From Neolewinella lacunae (GTDB taxonomy: Bacteria > Bacteroidota > Bacteroidia > Chitinophagales > Saprospiraceae), in the NCBI RefSeq assembly GCF_014349155.1, contig NZ_JACSIT010000091.1, positions 1-64,000 of the forward strand: a stretch of 64,000 nucleotides of DNA, given 5' to 3'. The number at the start of each line of letters is the position of its first letter. Positions within the stretch are counted from its first letter, which is position 1. Under the pieces are notes generated by a model. The model worked only from the letters and a program-made list of their open reading frames with translations, was not told where the DNA came from and made no database searches. The position numbers and the translations under genes are program-made. Below are positions 25,036 to 33,139 of this stretch, in pieces.

Positions 25036-25788
25036 TCAAAAAAATTTGTCCTCCTTCCAGTTTTTCGGATTGTTGATGATGTAGGCGGAAATCCTTAAGA
25101 AGGCACCATCATCGCGGATGATGTGATCGTGGAAGCGGGTCTGCCAATGGAATTCAAATCCCAGGCGGCGGGCGTGTTTCGTCACGGCGGATTTGTACGA
25201 TCCCACGATGGAGGAAATGGAATTTTTGCCGATGTTTTGAAATCGTTGTTGGCCGATGGTTTTGGGGGGCGATGGGGGCGATGGGGGCGATGGGGGCGAT
25301 GGGGGCGATGGGGGCGTAGAGACAGGGCATGCCCTGTCTGTACGATCCCCGGCGCCCCCATCATCCGCGCGATCCCCGGCGCCCCCATCATCCCCGCCAC
25401 GATCATCCGCAATCCGATCATCCCCGCCGCCATCATCCCCGCCACGATCATTCGCGATTCCATCATCCACGCCATCATCATCCCCGCCGCCATCATCCCG
25501 CCCATGATCATCCCCCTGCGCAGGAATAATCAGAATCCCATGAATATGATTTGGCATCACGATGAATGCCCCCAATTCCACGTTTTCCGTATGGTAGGGG
25601 ATCTGGTGCCACAATACATCCGCGATGGCACCCACCGGCGACAATTGCATCTTTTTATCCACAATTTCCCCGAAATAATGCGCCCTGTTGTGCGTACAAA
25701 TGGTGATGAAATACGCACCCGCCCAGCGGTAGTCCCAGTGCTGGTGGCGGGCCGAAGGGATGCGGTATTTGTTTTTGTATTTTTCCAC
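25036..25788 (-). CDS. REP-associated tyrosine transposase (RAYT) with low-complexity insert
   Basis: 250 residues of the Y1/HUH transposase family. YRWAGAYFITICTHNRAHYFG and AFIVMPNHIHGIL carry the family start and the HUH motif (His81, His83); Tyr198 in IVGSYKSAV is the likely nucleophile; FHDHIIRDDGAFLRISAYIINNP is the conserved end. Family members are usually under 200 residues. The excess is a low-complexity insert between about residues 92 and 170, made of GDDGG/DDRGG repeats and then (PSP)n. RAYTs nick and spread REP palindromes. This window is full of dispersed palindromic repeats, so it is a candidate for having moved one of those families. Confidence 0.85.
   Translation of the reverse strand: MEKYKNKYRIPSARHQHWDYRWAGAYFITICTHNRAHYFGEIVDKKMQLSPVGAIADVLWHQIPYHTENVELGAFIVMPNHIHGILIIPAQGDDHGRDDGGGDDDGVDDGIANDRGGDDGGGDDRIADDRGGDDGGAGDRADDGGAGDRTDRACPVSTPPSPPSPPSPPSPPSPPKTIGQQRFQNIGKNSISSIVGSYKSAVTKHARRLGFEFHWQTRFHDHIIRDDGAFLRISAYIINNPKNWKEDKFF
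25267..25317 (-). repeat. 9-bp tandem repeat inside the RAYT gene
   Basis: Five to six iterations of GCGATGGGG/G on the plus strand, encoding PSPPSPPSPP on the minus strand. A slippage-prone tract with a 9-base period, so length changes keep the reading frame. Confidence 0.8.
25320..25339. repeat. Perfect 20-bp palindrome inside the RAYT gene
   Basis: AGACAGGGCATGCCCTGTCT is a complete palindrome in the low-complexity insert. It resembles REP palindromes widespread in environmental Bacteroidota (from memory), so the transposase may have hit its own gene. Confidence 0.75.
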
Positions 25789-25944
25789 GGAGGGATGGGT
25801 TAAGGTGATGCGGTAGGATGCAGGGAGGCAAAACCGTTCTAGTCACGCCCTTGGGTTAATCAAATGGTGGCCCTTGCCCCAATGCGGGGATCTTATGCGG
25901 CGCACGTCATAAACCCGTTCCAAAAATAATAAATTTCCAATCCC

Positions 25945-27576
25945 CTACCCCAACAAATTATACAACACCTGCACCGCCAATATCTTCCCAATCAGCACTA
26001 CCGGCAGCATGCGGGTATAACCGATGGTGGGGTATTTATTGCCCGCCTGCTCAATGGCAAAATCCAGCACGGCCGGCTGGCTGCCCACCATACCACTCAG
26101 GAAGCTGAAGGGGATGCCCAGCAGCCGGTAGCCAATCACCAGCGTAGCCAGGGTGGAAAAGATGGCGATGACGCCGCCGGCCAGGAAAAGCTGGTAACCC
26201 AGCCCGGTCTGCAGCGTCTGGAAAAAGGTTTGGCCCGAGCGGATGCCAATGCCCGCCAGCAAAAAAATGAGCCCCATCTGCCGCAGCGTCAGGTTCGCGC
26301 CGTAGGGCAAAGTCCACACAATCGGCCCCGTCCGCCGCAACTGCCCCAACAGCAAGGCCACAATCAACGGTCCACCGGCAAAGCCCAGACTAAAACTATA
26401 GCCCCCCGGCAAAGTAATGTTGATCATGCCCAGCAACAGCCCCAGCGTAATGCCGAACCCGAAGGAAAGCAAATTCACCCGCGCCAGCGCTTCGTAGCTG
26501 TTGCCAAAGACTTTCTCAATGGCCGCAAAATCATTGCGGTGGGCCACCAGCAAAATGCGGTCGCCCAGCTCCAATACCGTGTCGCCCGAGGCCAACAGGT
26601 CCATATCCCCCCGCTGCACGCGCGTGATGAGCACGTTGAAATGCTCCTGCAAATTGAGCGAGGCAATCGTCTTACCCGCAATGCCGTCGTTGGAAACAAA
26701 GAGCCGGCGGGTGTCGAAAACGGAACGATCGTAGGTCAGCTGCCCTTCGTCGGGCGGACCAATCAGCGGGCCCACCGTAGCCAAATGCTCTTCCGTGCCG
26801 ACCACCACCAGCAAGTCGCCGAGCTCCGGAATGGTCTCCCAGGAAGTCAGCGAAGTCCGCCCTTCGTGCAGGATGCGGCCGAAGACGACCCGCGCGGGGT
26901 GCGCACGGTTAAAATCGCGGAGGGTCCGCCCGATTACGGCGGCATTTTCCACGCGGTAGGTGACGCTCGTCAGCTCTTCGCCGAGGGGATAATCGCGGTG
27001 CAACGTGCGGGCCTCGGCGGGGTAATCCACCCGCAGCAGCCGCTGGTAGGCGACGATGGCCATCATCACCCCCAGCACCCCCATCGGGTAGGCCAGGGAG
27101 TAGCCCACCACGGCTTGCTCGCTCATCCGGTCCACCGCACCTGCGTCCGCGCCCTTCTGGATCGCGTCCAAAAGCCCCGCCAGCGCCGGCGTATTCGTCG
27201 ATGCCCCCGCGTACAGCCCGCCCGTGAGTGCCGCATCAAAGCCCAGCCAGCGGCCAATGCCGTAGGCCATCAGCCCCGAAAGCAGCACCGTAAAGAAGGC
27301 AAAATAGACGTCGCGAAAGCCATGCCGCCGGAAACTGGCGAAAAAAGCCGAGGCCGAACTGAGGCCCACCGTGTACACAAACATGGCCAGCCCCAGAAAA
27401 ATAATGAACTGCGGCACCGTCAACTCCGGACTCAGCGCCCCGAAGCCCAGCCCAACGAAAAGCACTGCCGCCACCCCCAGTTTAAAACTGCCAATGCGTA
27501 ATTCCCCCACCCCATAACCCAGGGCAATGACGGTAAAAAGCAGCAGGAGCGGAGATTGGATGAAGGCTTGAATCAT
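25945..27576 (-). CDS. AspT/YidE-type exchanger with TrkA-C domains
   Basis: 543 residues from MIQAFIQSPLLLLF; an upstream in-frame start would add residues encoded by a degenerate 18-bp repeat. Two membrane halves of five or six helices each (YTVGLSSASAFF... and FGITLGLLLGMINITLP...) are the aspartate:alanine exchanger (AAE) duplication. Between them are two cytosolic TrkA-C-like domains (about 200-370), with PELGDLLVVVGTEEHLATVG and LELGDRILLVAHRNDFAAIEKVFG. The family includes AspT, succinate exporters and E. coli YidE/YbjL; the substrate here is unknown, probably a C4 acid or amino acid. An imperfect 18-bp repeat is read as GADAGA near residue 150. Confidence 0.8.
   Translation of the reverse strand: MIQAFIQSPLLLLFTVIALGYGVGELRIGSFKLGVAAVLFVGLGFGALSPELTVPQFIIFLGLAMFVYTVGLSSASAFFASFRRHGFRDVYFAFFTVLLSGLMAYGIGRWLGFDAALTGGLYAGASTNTPALAGLLDAIQKGADAGAVDRMSEQAVVGYSLAYPMGVLGVMMAIVAYQRLLRVDYPAEARTLHRDYPLGEELTSVTYRVENAAVIGRTLRDFNRAHPARVVFGRILHEGRTSLTSWETIPELGDLLVVVGTEEHLATVGPLIGPPDEGQLTYDRSVFDTRRLFVSNDGIAGKTIASLNLQEHFNVLITRVQRGDMDLLASGDTVLELGDRILLVAHRNDFAAIEKVFGNSYEALARVNLLSFGFGITLGLLLGMINITLPGGYSFSLGFAGGPLIVALLLGQLRRTGPIVWTLPYGANLTLRQMGLIFLLAGIGIRSGQTFFQTLQTGLGYQLFLAGGVIAIFSTLATLVIGYRLLGIPFSFLSGMVGSQPAVLDFAIEQAGNKYPTIGYTRMLPVVLIGKILAVQVLYNLLG
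27137..27154 (+). repeat. 18-bp dispersed repeat, one mismatch, inside exchanger gene
   Basis: GCACCTGCGTCCGCGCCC; read on the minus strand as G-A-D-A-G-A in the loop after the membrane half-repeat. Confidence 0.85.
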
Positions 27577-27617
27577 GGCCAGAAAATTGCGCGCTTGAAC
27601 CCGCCACACAGCAAGTT

Positions 27618-27635
27618 GGGCGCGAACGCAGGTGC
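27618..27635 (-). repeat. 18-bp dispersed repeat, two mismatches
   Basis: GGGCGCGAACGCAGGTGC, in the leader of the exchanger gene. Confidence 0.7.
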
Positions 27636-27700
27636 AAAGGACGGGATAATTGAGCAATGGCGGAGCGGCGGCCGAGATTTAGCCCTTCATCTTTGCCTAA

Positions 27701-27722
27701 AAAACTCCAAGCAACTCCATGC
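27701..27722 (+). repeat. R2 fragment (copy 10a)
   Basis: AAACTCCAAGCAACTCCATGCG, the R2 core in forward orientation, followed by R4 copy 2 and then another R2 piece. Confidence 0.75.
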
Positions 27723-27768
27723 GCCAAAATTTGATAGACGATATTGGATATTTGATTTAACTGTCGCT

Positions 27769-27852
27769 TTTATCGAAAACGTCGGGCTCCACCCGACGCT
27801 ACCCAAGCGCCCGCTACGGGGGAGATCCGCTAGGCCCGAGATTTTTGGAAAG
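27769..27852. repeat. Dispersed repeat R4 (copy 2)
   Basis: TTTATCGAAAACGTCGGGCT, CACCCGACGCTACCC, GATCCGCTAGGCCCGAGATTTTT. Outer blocks match copy 1 at 16273-16357; it also lies directly next to R2. Confidence 0.7.
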
Positions 27853-27865
27853 ATCAAGAAATAAA

Positions 27866-27917
27866 AAATACTCCAAGTAACTCCATGCTTAACTCCATGC
27901 AACTCCTTGGGCTAAAA
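27866..27917 (+). repeat. R2 fragment (copy 10b)
   Basis: AAATACTCCAAGTAACTCCATG, CTTAACTCCATGCAACTCCTTG and GGCTAAAAA, directly downstream of the GT2 gene stop. Confidence 0.8.
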
Positions 27918-27927
27918 AAACGCCCCC

Positions 27928-28779
27928 TTACCCCGCAAAATAACTCCGGTACTTCCCCTCCTCCCCTTCCGGAATCCGCTGGAACTTATTAAAATACCAT
28001 TCATACTTCCAGTGAAAACCCGTCACTTTCTGCAACGCAAAGAGCCCAAATGACTTGAGCACAAACTTCACCGTCCGCCAGGCCCGCGCGTAGTTCCCCG
28101 GAAAGTGCTTACGTTGCAGGGCCCAGGCATCCTGCCAGCGCTGGCGCACGGACCGAAACCGGGAAAGGTCCCGCGAAAGGCCCCCAAGTTCGAAGATGAC
28201 CGTCAGGCTGGGAATGTGCTGGTTGGGGTAGGCGCGCAGGGCCCGGATCTTGTAGTCGTCGTCCGCCGCAATCCGGAAGCTGAGGTCATAGCGGTTGTTT
28301 TGGTAAAAGGCGCGGGGGAAGAGGCTGGCCTGGTGATTGGGCAGTCCTCGTGCCGGGCAGAGGGGACCCACGGGGCGGGCCATGGGGTTGAGCCGGAAGA
28401 TGTGCTTACCGTCGGTCATCACCGCCGTGCCGTAGTAATAGACGTCGGGCTCCGTAATCTCCGCCACCAACTCCGCCAGGCTCTCCGGCGCGTAGAAGGC
28501 GTCGCCCGCGTTGAGGAAAAGGCAAAAGTCGCCGGTGGCCTGGTCGAGCCCCTTGTTCATCGCATCGTAGAGGCCCGCGTCGGGGGCGCTGGCGAAATAG
28601 CTGAGTTGGGAGCGGTATTGTTCCAGGTACTCCACCGTCCCGTCCGTACTGGCTCCATCAATGATGATGTACTCCACGTGGGGGTAAGTCTGGCCGAAGA
28701 CGGAGGCCAGGGTGAGGGGCAGGGTGCTGCGGCGGTTGTAGACTACGGTGATGATGGAGATGCGGGGCGGGACGTTCAT
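27928..28779 (-). CDS. Glycosyltransferase family 2
   Basis: 283 residues. RISIITVVYNRRSTLPLTLASVF begins the GT-A fold, VEYIIIDGASTDGTVEYLE binds the nucleotide, and SAPDAGLYDAMNKGLDQATG with FLNAGDAFY carries the DxD-equivalent. The closest group is the WcaA/WcaE-type GT2 enzymes that put sugars on colanic-acid-like or capsular repeats. It overlaps the upstream GT4 gene by four bases (ATGA), so they are co-translated. It is the last gene of this minus-strand glycan run. The acceptor sugar is unknown. Confidence 0.85.
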   Translation of the reverse strand: MNVPPRISIITVVYNRRSTLPLTLASVFGQTYPHVEYIIIDGASTDGTVEYLEQYRSQLSYFASAPDAGLYDAMNKGLDQATGDFCLFLNAGDAFYAPESLAELVAEITEPDVYYYGTAVMTDGKHIFRLNPMARPVGPLCPARGLPNHQASLFPRAFYQNNRYDLSFRIAADDDYKIRALRAYPNQHIPSLTVIFELGGLSRDLSRFRSVRQRWQDAWALQRKHFPGNYARAWRTVKFVLKSFGLFALQKVTGFHWKYEWYFNKFQRIPEGEEGKYRSYFAG

Positions 28780-30038
28780 TGCGCGGAAAGTATTTGCTGG
28801 TACAAAGCCCGGTATTCCCCGGCAATGGCGGTGGCCGAAAAGCGTTCCGTGGCCTGCTGCCGGGCCGCTGCGGTCATCGCTGCGTACGCGGCGGGCGGCA
28901 AAGCACAGATGTGGCGAACCCCCGCCGCGAGGCCTTCAGGGGCGAAGGGAGGGGCAGCGTAGCCGCTCACGAGGTGCTCCACCAAGGCCCCCGTACCCGT
29001 AGCGTTGAAACAAACGACGGGCGTGCCACAGGCCATCGCCTCCACAATCGTTTTGCCAAAAGCCTCCTGGATGGACGGTGCCACGAACACATCGGCTGCT
29101 GAGTAGGCCAGCCGCAGGTAAGCATCATCTTCCACGTAACCGAGTGCCGTGTACCGGCCAGCCAGGGGTGCCAAAGCCGCCGGGTCCACCCGCCCGAAAA
29201 AGACGTAGTGAATGTCCGGTCCCTCCGCCCCCAGCAATTCCATGGCCCGCTGGTACTGCCCAAATCCTTTGTACGGGTTGGCGCTGTTGATGGCCCCGCT
29301 CAAGACCAGCTTCCGTCCATCGTCGGGCAGGCCCAGGCGCTGGCGGGCCAGGTGCTTTTCTTCCGGAAAGAAAAGGTCCATATTGACGCAGTTCATAATC
29401 TGGTGCACGGCGTGCCCGGCGGGGTGGTAGACGGGAGATTGCCGCAGACAGTCGGCCATCCACGGACTGATCGGCGCCCAGTGGATGGGCAGGGCTGCAA
29501 AAGCCGCCCGCTTGGCCGCCAAGCGCCGCGAAGAAAGGTCGGGGTCGGCCGCAGATTGCAGTACCGGACAAGCCCCGCAGCCCGTAGTATATTTCGTACA
29601 ATCGAGCGAGTAATGGCAACCACCGGTGAAGGGCCACATGTCCCGCACCGTCCAAACCAGGGGTTTGTTGAGCGCGGCGATGTTGCGGACCCCGAGCATG
29701 CCGTTGTTGATCCAGTGGAGGTGGACAATATCAGCCGCCTTTACCAAAGGGTGCTGCGCCAGGTCGTTGCCCAGCACGCCCGGAGAAAACAGGCGCTTGT
29801 TTTTGAGGGGATAGCGGAGCAGCAGCAGACGGTCCAGGCGCGGCAGCATGCGCTGTTTAAACCACGAAGGACGGTCCGTGCCGATCAAGGAGTGGATGCC
29901 CGCCTCCGCATCCGGCGAAGCTTCCTGGCTCAGCACCTGGCTATCAACGCCCAGCTTCCTCAGGCCCTGGTGCAACCACAACACGCCCCGGCCCGCGCCG
30001 CTGAAAAGTTTCGTCCCGTTGAGGTGGAGGATCTTCAA
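28776..30038 (-). CDS. Glycosyltransferase family 4 (GT-B)
   Basis: 420 residues. MKILHLNGTKLFSGAGRGVLWLHQGL is the N-terminal acceptor domain. A Cys-rich loop (FTGGCHYSLDCTKYTTGCGACPVL) is common in this subgroup of capsule and O-antigen glycosyltransferases. The C-terminal EAFGKTIVEAMACGTPVVCFNATG is the E-x7-E nucleotide-sugar site of GT4. Likely cytoplasmic, acting on a lipid-linked glycan intermediate. The preceding FkbM methyltransferase gene ends 11 bases before its start, and the next gene overlaps by four bases. Confidence 0.85.
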   Translation of the reverse strand: MKILHLNGTKLFSGAGRGVLWLHQGLRKLGVDSQVLSQEASPDAEAGIHSLIGTDRPSWFKQRMLPRLDRLLLLRYPLKNKRLFSPGVLGNDLAQHPLVKAADIVHLHWINNGMLGVRNIAALNKPLVWTVRDMWPFTGGCHYSLDCTKYTTGCGACPVLQSAADPDLSSRRLAAKRAAFAALPIHWAPISPWMADCLRQSPVYHPAGHAVHQIMNCVNMDLFFPEEKHLARQRLGLPDDGRKLVLSGAINSANPYKGFGQYQRAMELLGAEGPDIHYVFFGRVDPAALAPLAGRYTALGYVEDDAYLRLAYSAADVFVAPSIQEAFGKTIVEAMACGTPVVCFNATGTGALVEHLVSGYAAPPFAPEGLAAGVRHICALPPAAYAAMTAAARQQATERFSATAIAGEYRALYQQILSAQ

Positions 30039-30049
30039 GTCATCGGGGA

Positions 30050-30772
30050 TTAGCGCACAAAAATGCCGTCAACCTGCAATTGCTCACCGGTGTCGGAATG
30101 GTAAAAGCCGGGTTCGAGGCCCACCAGGCGGAAGCCGCGCTCCGTCAGCAAGGCCATACATTCTTCCAGGCCGAGACCCTGGTCGTAGAGCGGGACCAGC
30201 GAAATTTCCAACTGGATGGCCCGCACATCCCCCAGGCTCTGCTGCGCGCCTTTGAGCACCTCCCGCTCGTAGCCCTGGGTATCAATCTTCAGGTAGGTTT
30301 TTTTGCCCGCCAGCCGGAGGGCGGCGAATTGCTCGTCAACGGTACTCAGTTGAATCGTCTCCTTGGCCACGTACACGCTATCGGGCGCACCCTCGAGGTG
30401 TTCGGGCAGCAAGTCGCGGAGGGAGCTGCTGTAGCTGTTTTGCGATACGTTGATCTCCCCCACCCCGGCGGCTGCCCCCAGGGCGAGTTGGTGGACCTGC
30501 CACTGCGGATCCCCAGCTGCAACGGCCTGTAACGCCGCAAAAGCAGCGGCCGTAGGCTCGAAGGAATGGATGGTCCCCGTGTAGCCCAATTGCCGGAGTT
30601 CTCCGCCGTATTGCCCCACATTCGCCCCCACGTCCAACACCATCTCAATGCCATGGTGCCGCAGCAGGGCCCGCCGCCGCCGCAATTCGTGGGGCGGCTT
30701 CAGCTGCACGTACAGCCCGCGTGCGGCGAGAAAATCCTGAATCTTTTTGGCGATGGACATTGGCAAAGGCAT
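30050..30772 (-). CDS. FkbM-family methyltransferase
   Basis: 240 residues from MPLPMSIAKKIQDF (a second Met at 30760 is equally possible). SAM-binding GIEMVLDVGANVGQYGGELRQLG is motif I. SFEPTAAAF, TVDEQFAALRLAGKKTYLKIDTQGYEREVLKGA and RAIQLEISLVPLYDQG complete the FkbM fold. Such enzymes O-methylate sugars or polyketides; within this locus a glycan hydroxyl is the likely target. It has its own TAACTTTG box about 50 bases upstream, so it may begin a transcript of three genes. Confidence 0.8.
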   Translation of the reverse strand: MPLPMSIAKKIQDFLAARGLYVQLKPPHELRRRRALLRHHGIEMVLDVGANVGQYGGELRQLGYTGTIHSFEPTAAAFAALQAVAAGDPQWQVHQLALGAAAGVGEINVSQNSYSSSLRDLLPEHLEGAPDSVYVAKETIQLSTVDEQFAALRLAGKKTYLKIDTQGYEREVLKGAQQSLGDVRAIQLEISLVPLYDQGLGLEECMALLTERGFRLVGLEPGFYHSDTGEQLQVDGIFVR

Positions 30773-30821
30773 GGTTCGGCCCCGGATGATCCGGCAAGAC
30801 CCCAACGGCGGCAAAGTTAAG

Positions 30822-30829
30822 CCTTCCCG
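30822..30829 (-). promoter_or_regulatory. Candidate -7 box for the FkbM-GT4-GT2 genes
   Basis: TAACTTTG on the minus strand matches TAnnTTTG, 50 bases before the ATG at 30772, in the 148-base gap that interrupts an otherwise tightly packed glycan run. No clear -33 element. Confidence 0.4.
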
Positions 30830-30920
30830 CCCAACTGCGCTCTGCTGCGGAATTACGGGGTTTGGGGAGTAAGCACACGGATGCGAACTGCGCCCCGACC
30901 AACACGTACTTCCTCTCCGC

Positions 30921-32081
30921 TCATGGCAAGCCCTGCAAAAACCCTTTCATCGCCCGGTGCTGCTCATCCACCCGGCCAACCACCGCCCCCAGCCTCGGCC
31001 AGCCGTGCGCCCGTTCGTATTCGTAGATGCGGATGACGTCGTCGGCCAGACCTTCAAATGCCCCGAAGCGATCAAAACTGCCCCGCCCCAGTTTGCGCCG
31101 GATTTTATCACGCAGGCCCGGCGAGCGGAACGCGTAGGTGTCCAGAATTACGCCCCCCAGAACGTCTTTCAGCCCGCGCCCGCGACCGTCTTCGGTCAGC
31201 AAAATACTCGGCTTGCGCAGGCTGCTCATGCAGATGTGGGCGTGTACGCGGTAGCCGACGTGAAAGTCGGCCGCCTGGTACAGGGCCAACAGTTTATCTA
31301 CGCCGCCACTGATGTCTTCGTAAGCAATGCCCTCCGCCTGCAACCAATCCACCAAGGCCCGGTGCTGGGTCACGAAGGGGTTCGGACGGTCACCGTACAC
31401 CGCCGCAATCACGGCAGGCTCCACAGAATGGTGAAAAGCAACCGTCAGCCGCTCCCGCCCGAAGTGCGCAGCTAAGCGCAGCAACAAGTCTTTGGCCTGT
31501 TTCGCTAATCCCGGGCTCTGCACGAAATTAACGCCCGGTGAAAACACCACCCGCCCGGGCCCCGCGGCCGGTAGACCCACGAAGGGCGTCCCGATGCGCT
31601 CCGGGACGTAGAGGGCCGGACAGCCCGTCATTACGCCCCCGGGGATGCCAGCACGATCCAGGGCGTTCAAGGAGCGGTAATCCCGTACACTCAGGCCCAG
31701 CCCATCCGCCGCGCAGCGTTGCAACAAGGCCAAAGTTTGGTCGGTAAACCGGTAGTTGCGGCTGTCTTCCCAGGTCCCCGGGTAGGCGTGCCACCCCGCG
31801 CCTAGCGTGGTAATGGGTGCGGTGATTTCCCGCAGGTCTTCCCGCAGGGGATAGACGTTGGGGTACATGTCTTTGCGGAGGGCAGGGCCACCGAGTAAGA
31901 TCAGGGCAGCGGCACCGTTGACGGTCGCTAGGTCTTCGTCGGTAAAAGTTTTCCAGCCATCGAGGTCAACGACAGCGCGGTCGGGCCGGTGGGCCGCCAG
32001 CAGGGCGTGGCCGCGGTGGCGGATGAGGAAGTCGCCTGCGTTGTTCCGCGAGCCCGTCAGGGTTACGTAGTAGGGGCGCAT
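30921..32081 (-). CDS. Polysaccharide pyruvyl transferase family protein
   Basis: 386 residues from the ATG at 32081 (overlapping the neuB stop as TGATG). RPYYVTLTGSRNNAGDFLIRHRG is the N-terminal glycine-rich nucleotide-like motif. AALILLGGPALRKDMYPN, GLGLSVRDYRSLNALDRAG, FHHSVEPAVIAAVYGD and VGYRVHAHICMSSLRKPSILLTEDGRGRG make up the family pattern. These enzymes attach pyruvate ketals to polysaccharides, or belong to related sugar transferases of the CsaB/WcaK group. Its place between neuB and an FkbM methyltransferase fits modification of an acidic capsule-like glycan. Confidence 0.75.
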   Translation of the reverse strand: MRPYYVTLTGSRNNAGDFLIRHRGHALLAAHRPDRAVVDLDGWKTFTDEDLATVNGAAALILLGGPALRKDMYPNVYPLREDLREITAPITTLGAGWHAYPGTWEDSRNYRFTDQTLALLQRCAADGLGLSVRDYRSLNALDRAGIPGGVMTGCPALYVPERIGTPFVGLPAAGPGRVVFSPGVNFVQSPGLAKQAKDLLLRLAAHFGRERLTVAFHHSVEPAVIAAVYGDRPNPFVTQHRALVDWLQAEGIAYEDISGGVDKLLALYQAADFHVGYRVHAHICMSSLRKPSILLTEDGRGRGLKDVLGGVILDTYAFRSPGLRDKIRRKLGRGSFDRFGAFEGLADDVIRIYEYERAHGWPRLGAVVGRVDEQHRAMKGFLQGLP

Positions 32082-33139
32082 CACTCGAGTTGGTTCCAGT
32101 AAAGAATGGCATCAGCAGCCAGGGCAACGCGGGCTTTGCGGCCCACCACCTCCCCGAGGAACTGCGGCGATATCCCGAAGGCAGGGCGCTTCCAGGTCAG
32201 GTCGTCGGAGCGCAGTATCTCCCCCGCCGCCACGTCGCGGCGCAAGACCAGGCTCCGGCGGGCGTTGCGGCGGGAAATGTCTTCCTCCGGCAAGGCACGC
32301 TTCTGGAAACTGCCCAGGCGGGAGAAAAGGACGTCCATCCGCCGCTGAAAGGCCCGCAGATCGTCCTTGTCCATGGCGTGGTAGTGGTCGTTGCCCGGCA
32401 GGCTTTTATCGTGGGTGAAGTGTTTTTCCAGAACCGGTGCGCCCAGGAGTACGGCCGTTTCCAGGACCGACATATCTCCCGGTAAAGTGTGGTCGCTGTA
32501 ACCCAGGGTGCGGCCGGGGAAGCGCTGCCGGAGGTCGAGAATCATCCCCAGGTTGGCCAATGCATCGGGGGTGGGGTAATTCAGGATGCAGTGCAACAGG
32601 CACAAGGGGTTGCCCTTCGCCTCGATGCGCTGGACGGCCGCGAAGACCTCATCCAAGTTGGCCGCCCCCGTCGAAAGCAAAACGGGCTTGCCAAAATCAC
32701 ACATGAATTCAATGAAGGGGTGGTTGGTCAGGTCCGAACTGCTGATTTTGTACACCTCCATCAGGTCGTTGAGAAAGGTGGCGCTTTCCACATCAAAAGG
32801 GGTCGATAAAAATTCGATACCCACCCCATCGCAGTGGATTTTCAGGGCCTCGAATTCTTCCTTCCAGAACTTGTCGTATTTCTGGAACAGCGCGTGCTGG
32901 CTGGTGGTGGGTTCCTTACTCAGATCCCAGTAGGAGGGGCTGTGGCGGGCGGCGATTTTGTCGGCCTTGTACGACTGAAACTTTATCGCATCCGCTCCGC
33001 CCTCGGCTGCTTCTTCGATCAGGCGCTTGGCCAGTTCCATGGAGCCTTCGTGGTTGACGCCCGCCTCGGCGATGACGAAAGGACGTCGGATCTCGGCTGC
33101 CCGGGGATCGTTGGTCCGGATAAATTGCGCTAGGCTCAT
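32081..33139 (-). CDS. NeuB-family nonulosonic acid synthase
   Basis: 352 residues. The TIM-barrel NeuB domain has RPFVIAEAGVNHEGSMELAKRLI, GGADAIKFQSYKADK, FLSTPFDVESATFL, YKISSSDLTNHPFIE and LGYSDHTLPGDMS. A C-terminal SAF domain (RRSLVLRRDVAAGEILRSDDLTWKRP) follows. It condenses phosphoenolpyruvate with an N-acyl hexose to give a sialic acid, legionaminic acid or pseudaminic acid; which one cannot be told. It overlaps the CMP-sugar gene by four bases upstream and the pyruvyl transferase by one base downstream. Genes for making the hexose precursor are not all present. Confidence 0.85.
   Translation of the reverse strand: MSLAQFIRTNDPRAAEIRRPFVIAEAGVNHEGSMELAKRLIEEAAEGGADAIKFQSYKADKIAARHSPSYWDLSKEPTTSQHALFQKYDKFWKEEFEALKIHCDGVGIEFLSTPFDVESATFLNDLMEVYKISSSDLTNHPFIEFMCDFGKPVLLSTGAANLDEVFAAVQRIEAKGNPLCLLHCILNYPTPDALANLGMILDLRQRFPGRTLGYSDHTLPGDMSVLETAVLLGAPVLEKHFTHDKSLPGNDHYHAMDKDDLRAFQRRMDVLFSRLGSFQKRALPEEDISRRNARRSLVLRRDVAAGEILRSDDLTWKRPAFGISPQFLGEVVGRKARVALAADAILYWNQLE

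Noticed and set aside
25267-25317. Short regular GCGATGGGG iterations as a CRISPR or regulatory array
   Set aside because: They are a simple 9-bp microsatellite in a coding sequence and have no spacers.
29540-29560. CGGCCGCAGATTGC in the GT4 gene as an 18-mer copy
   Set aside because: Four or more mismatches, so it cannot be told from chance.
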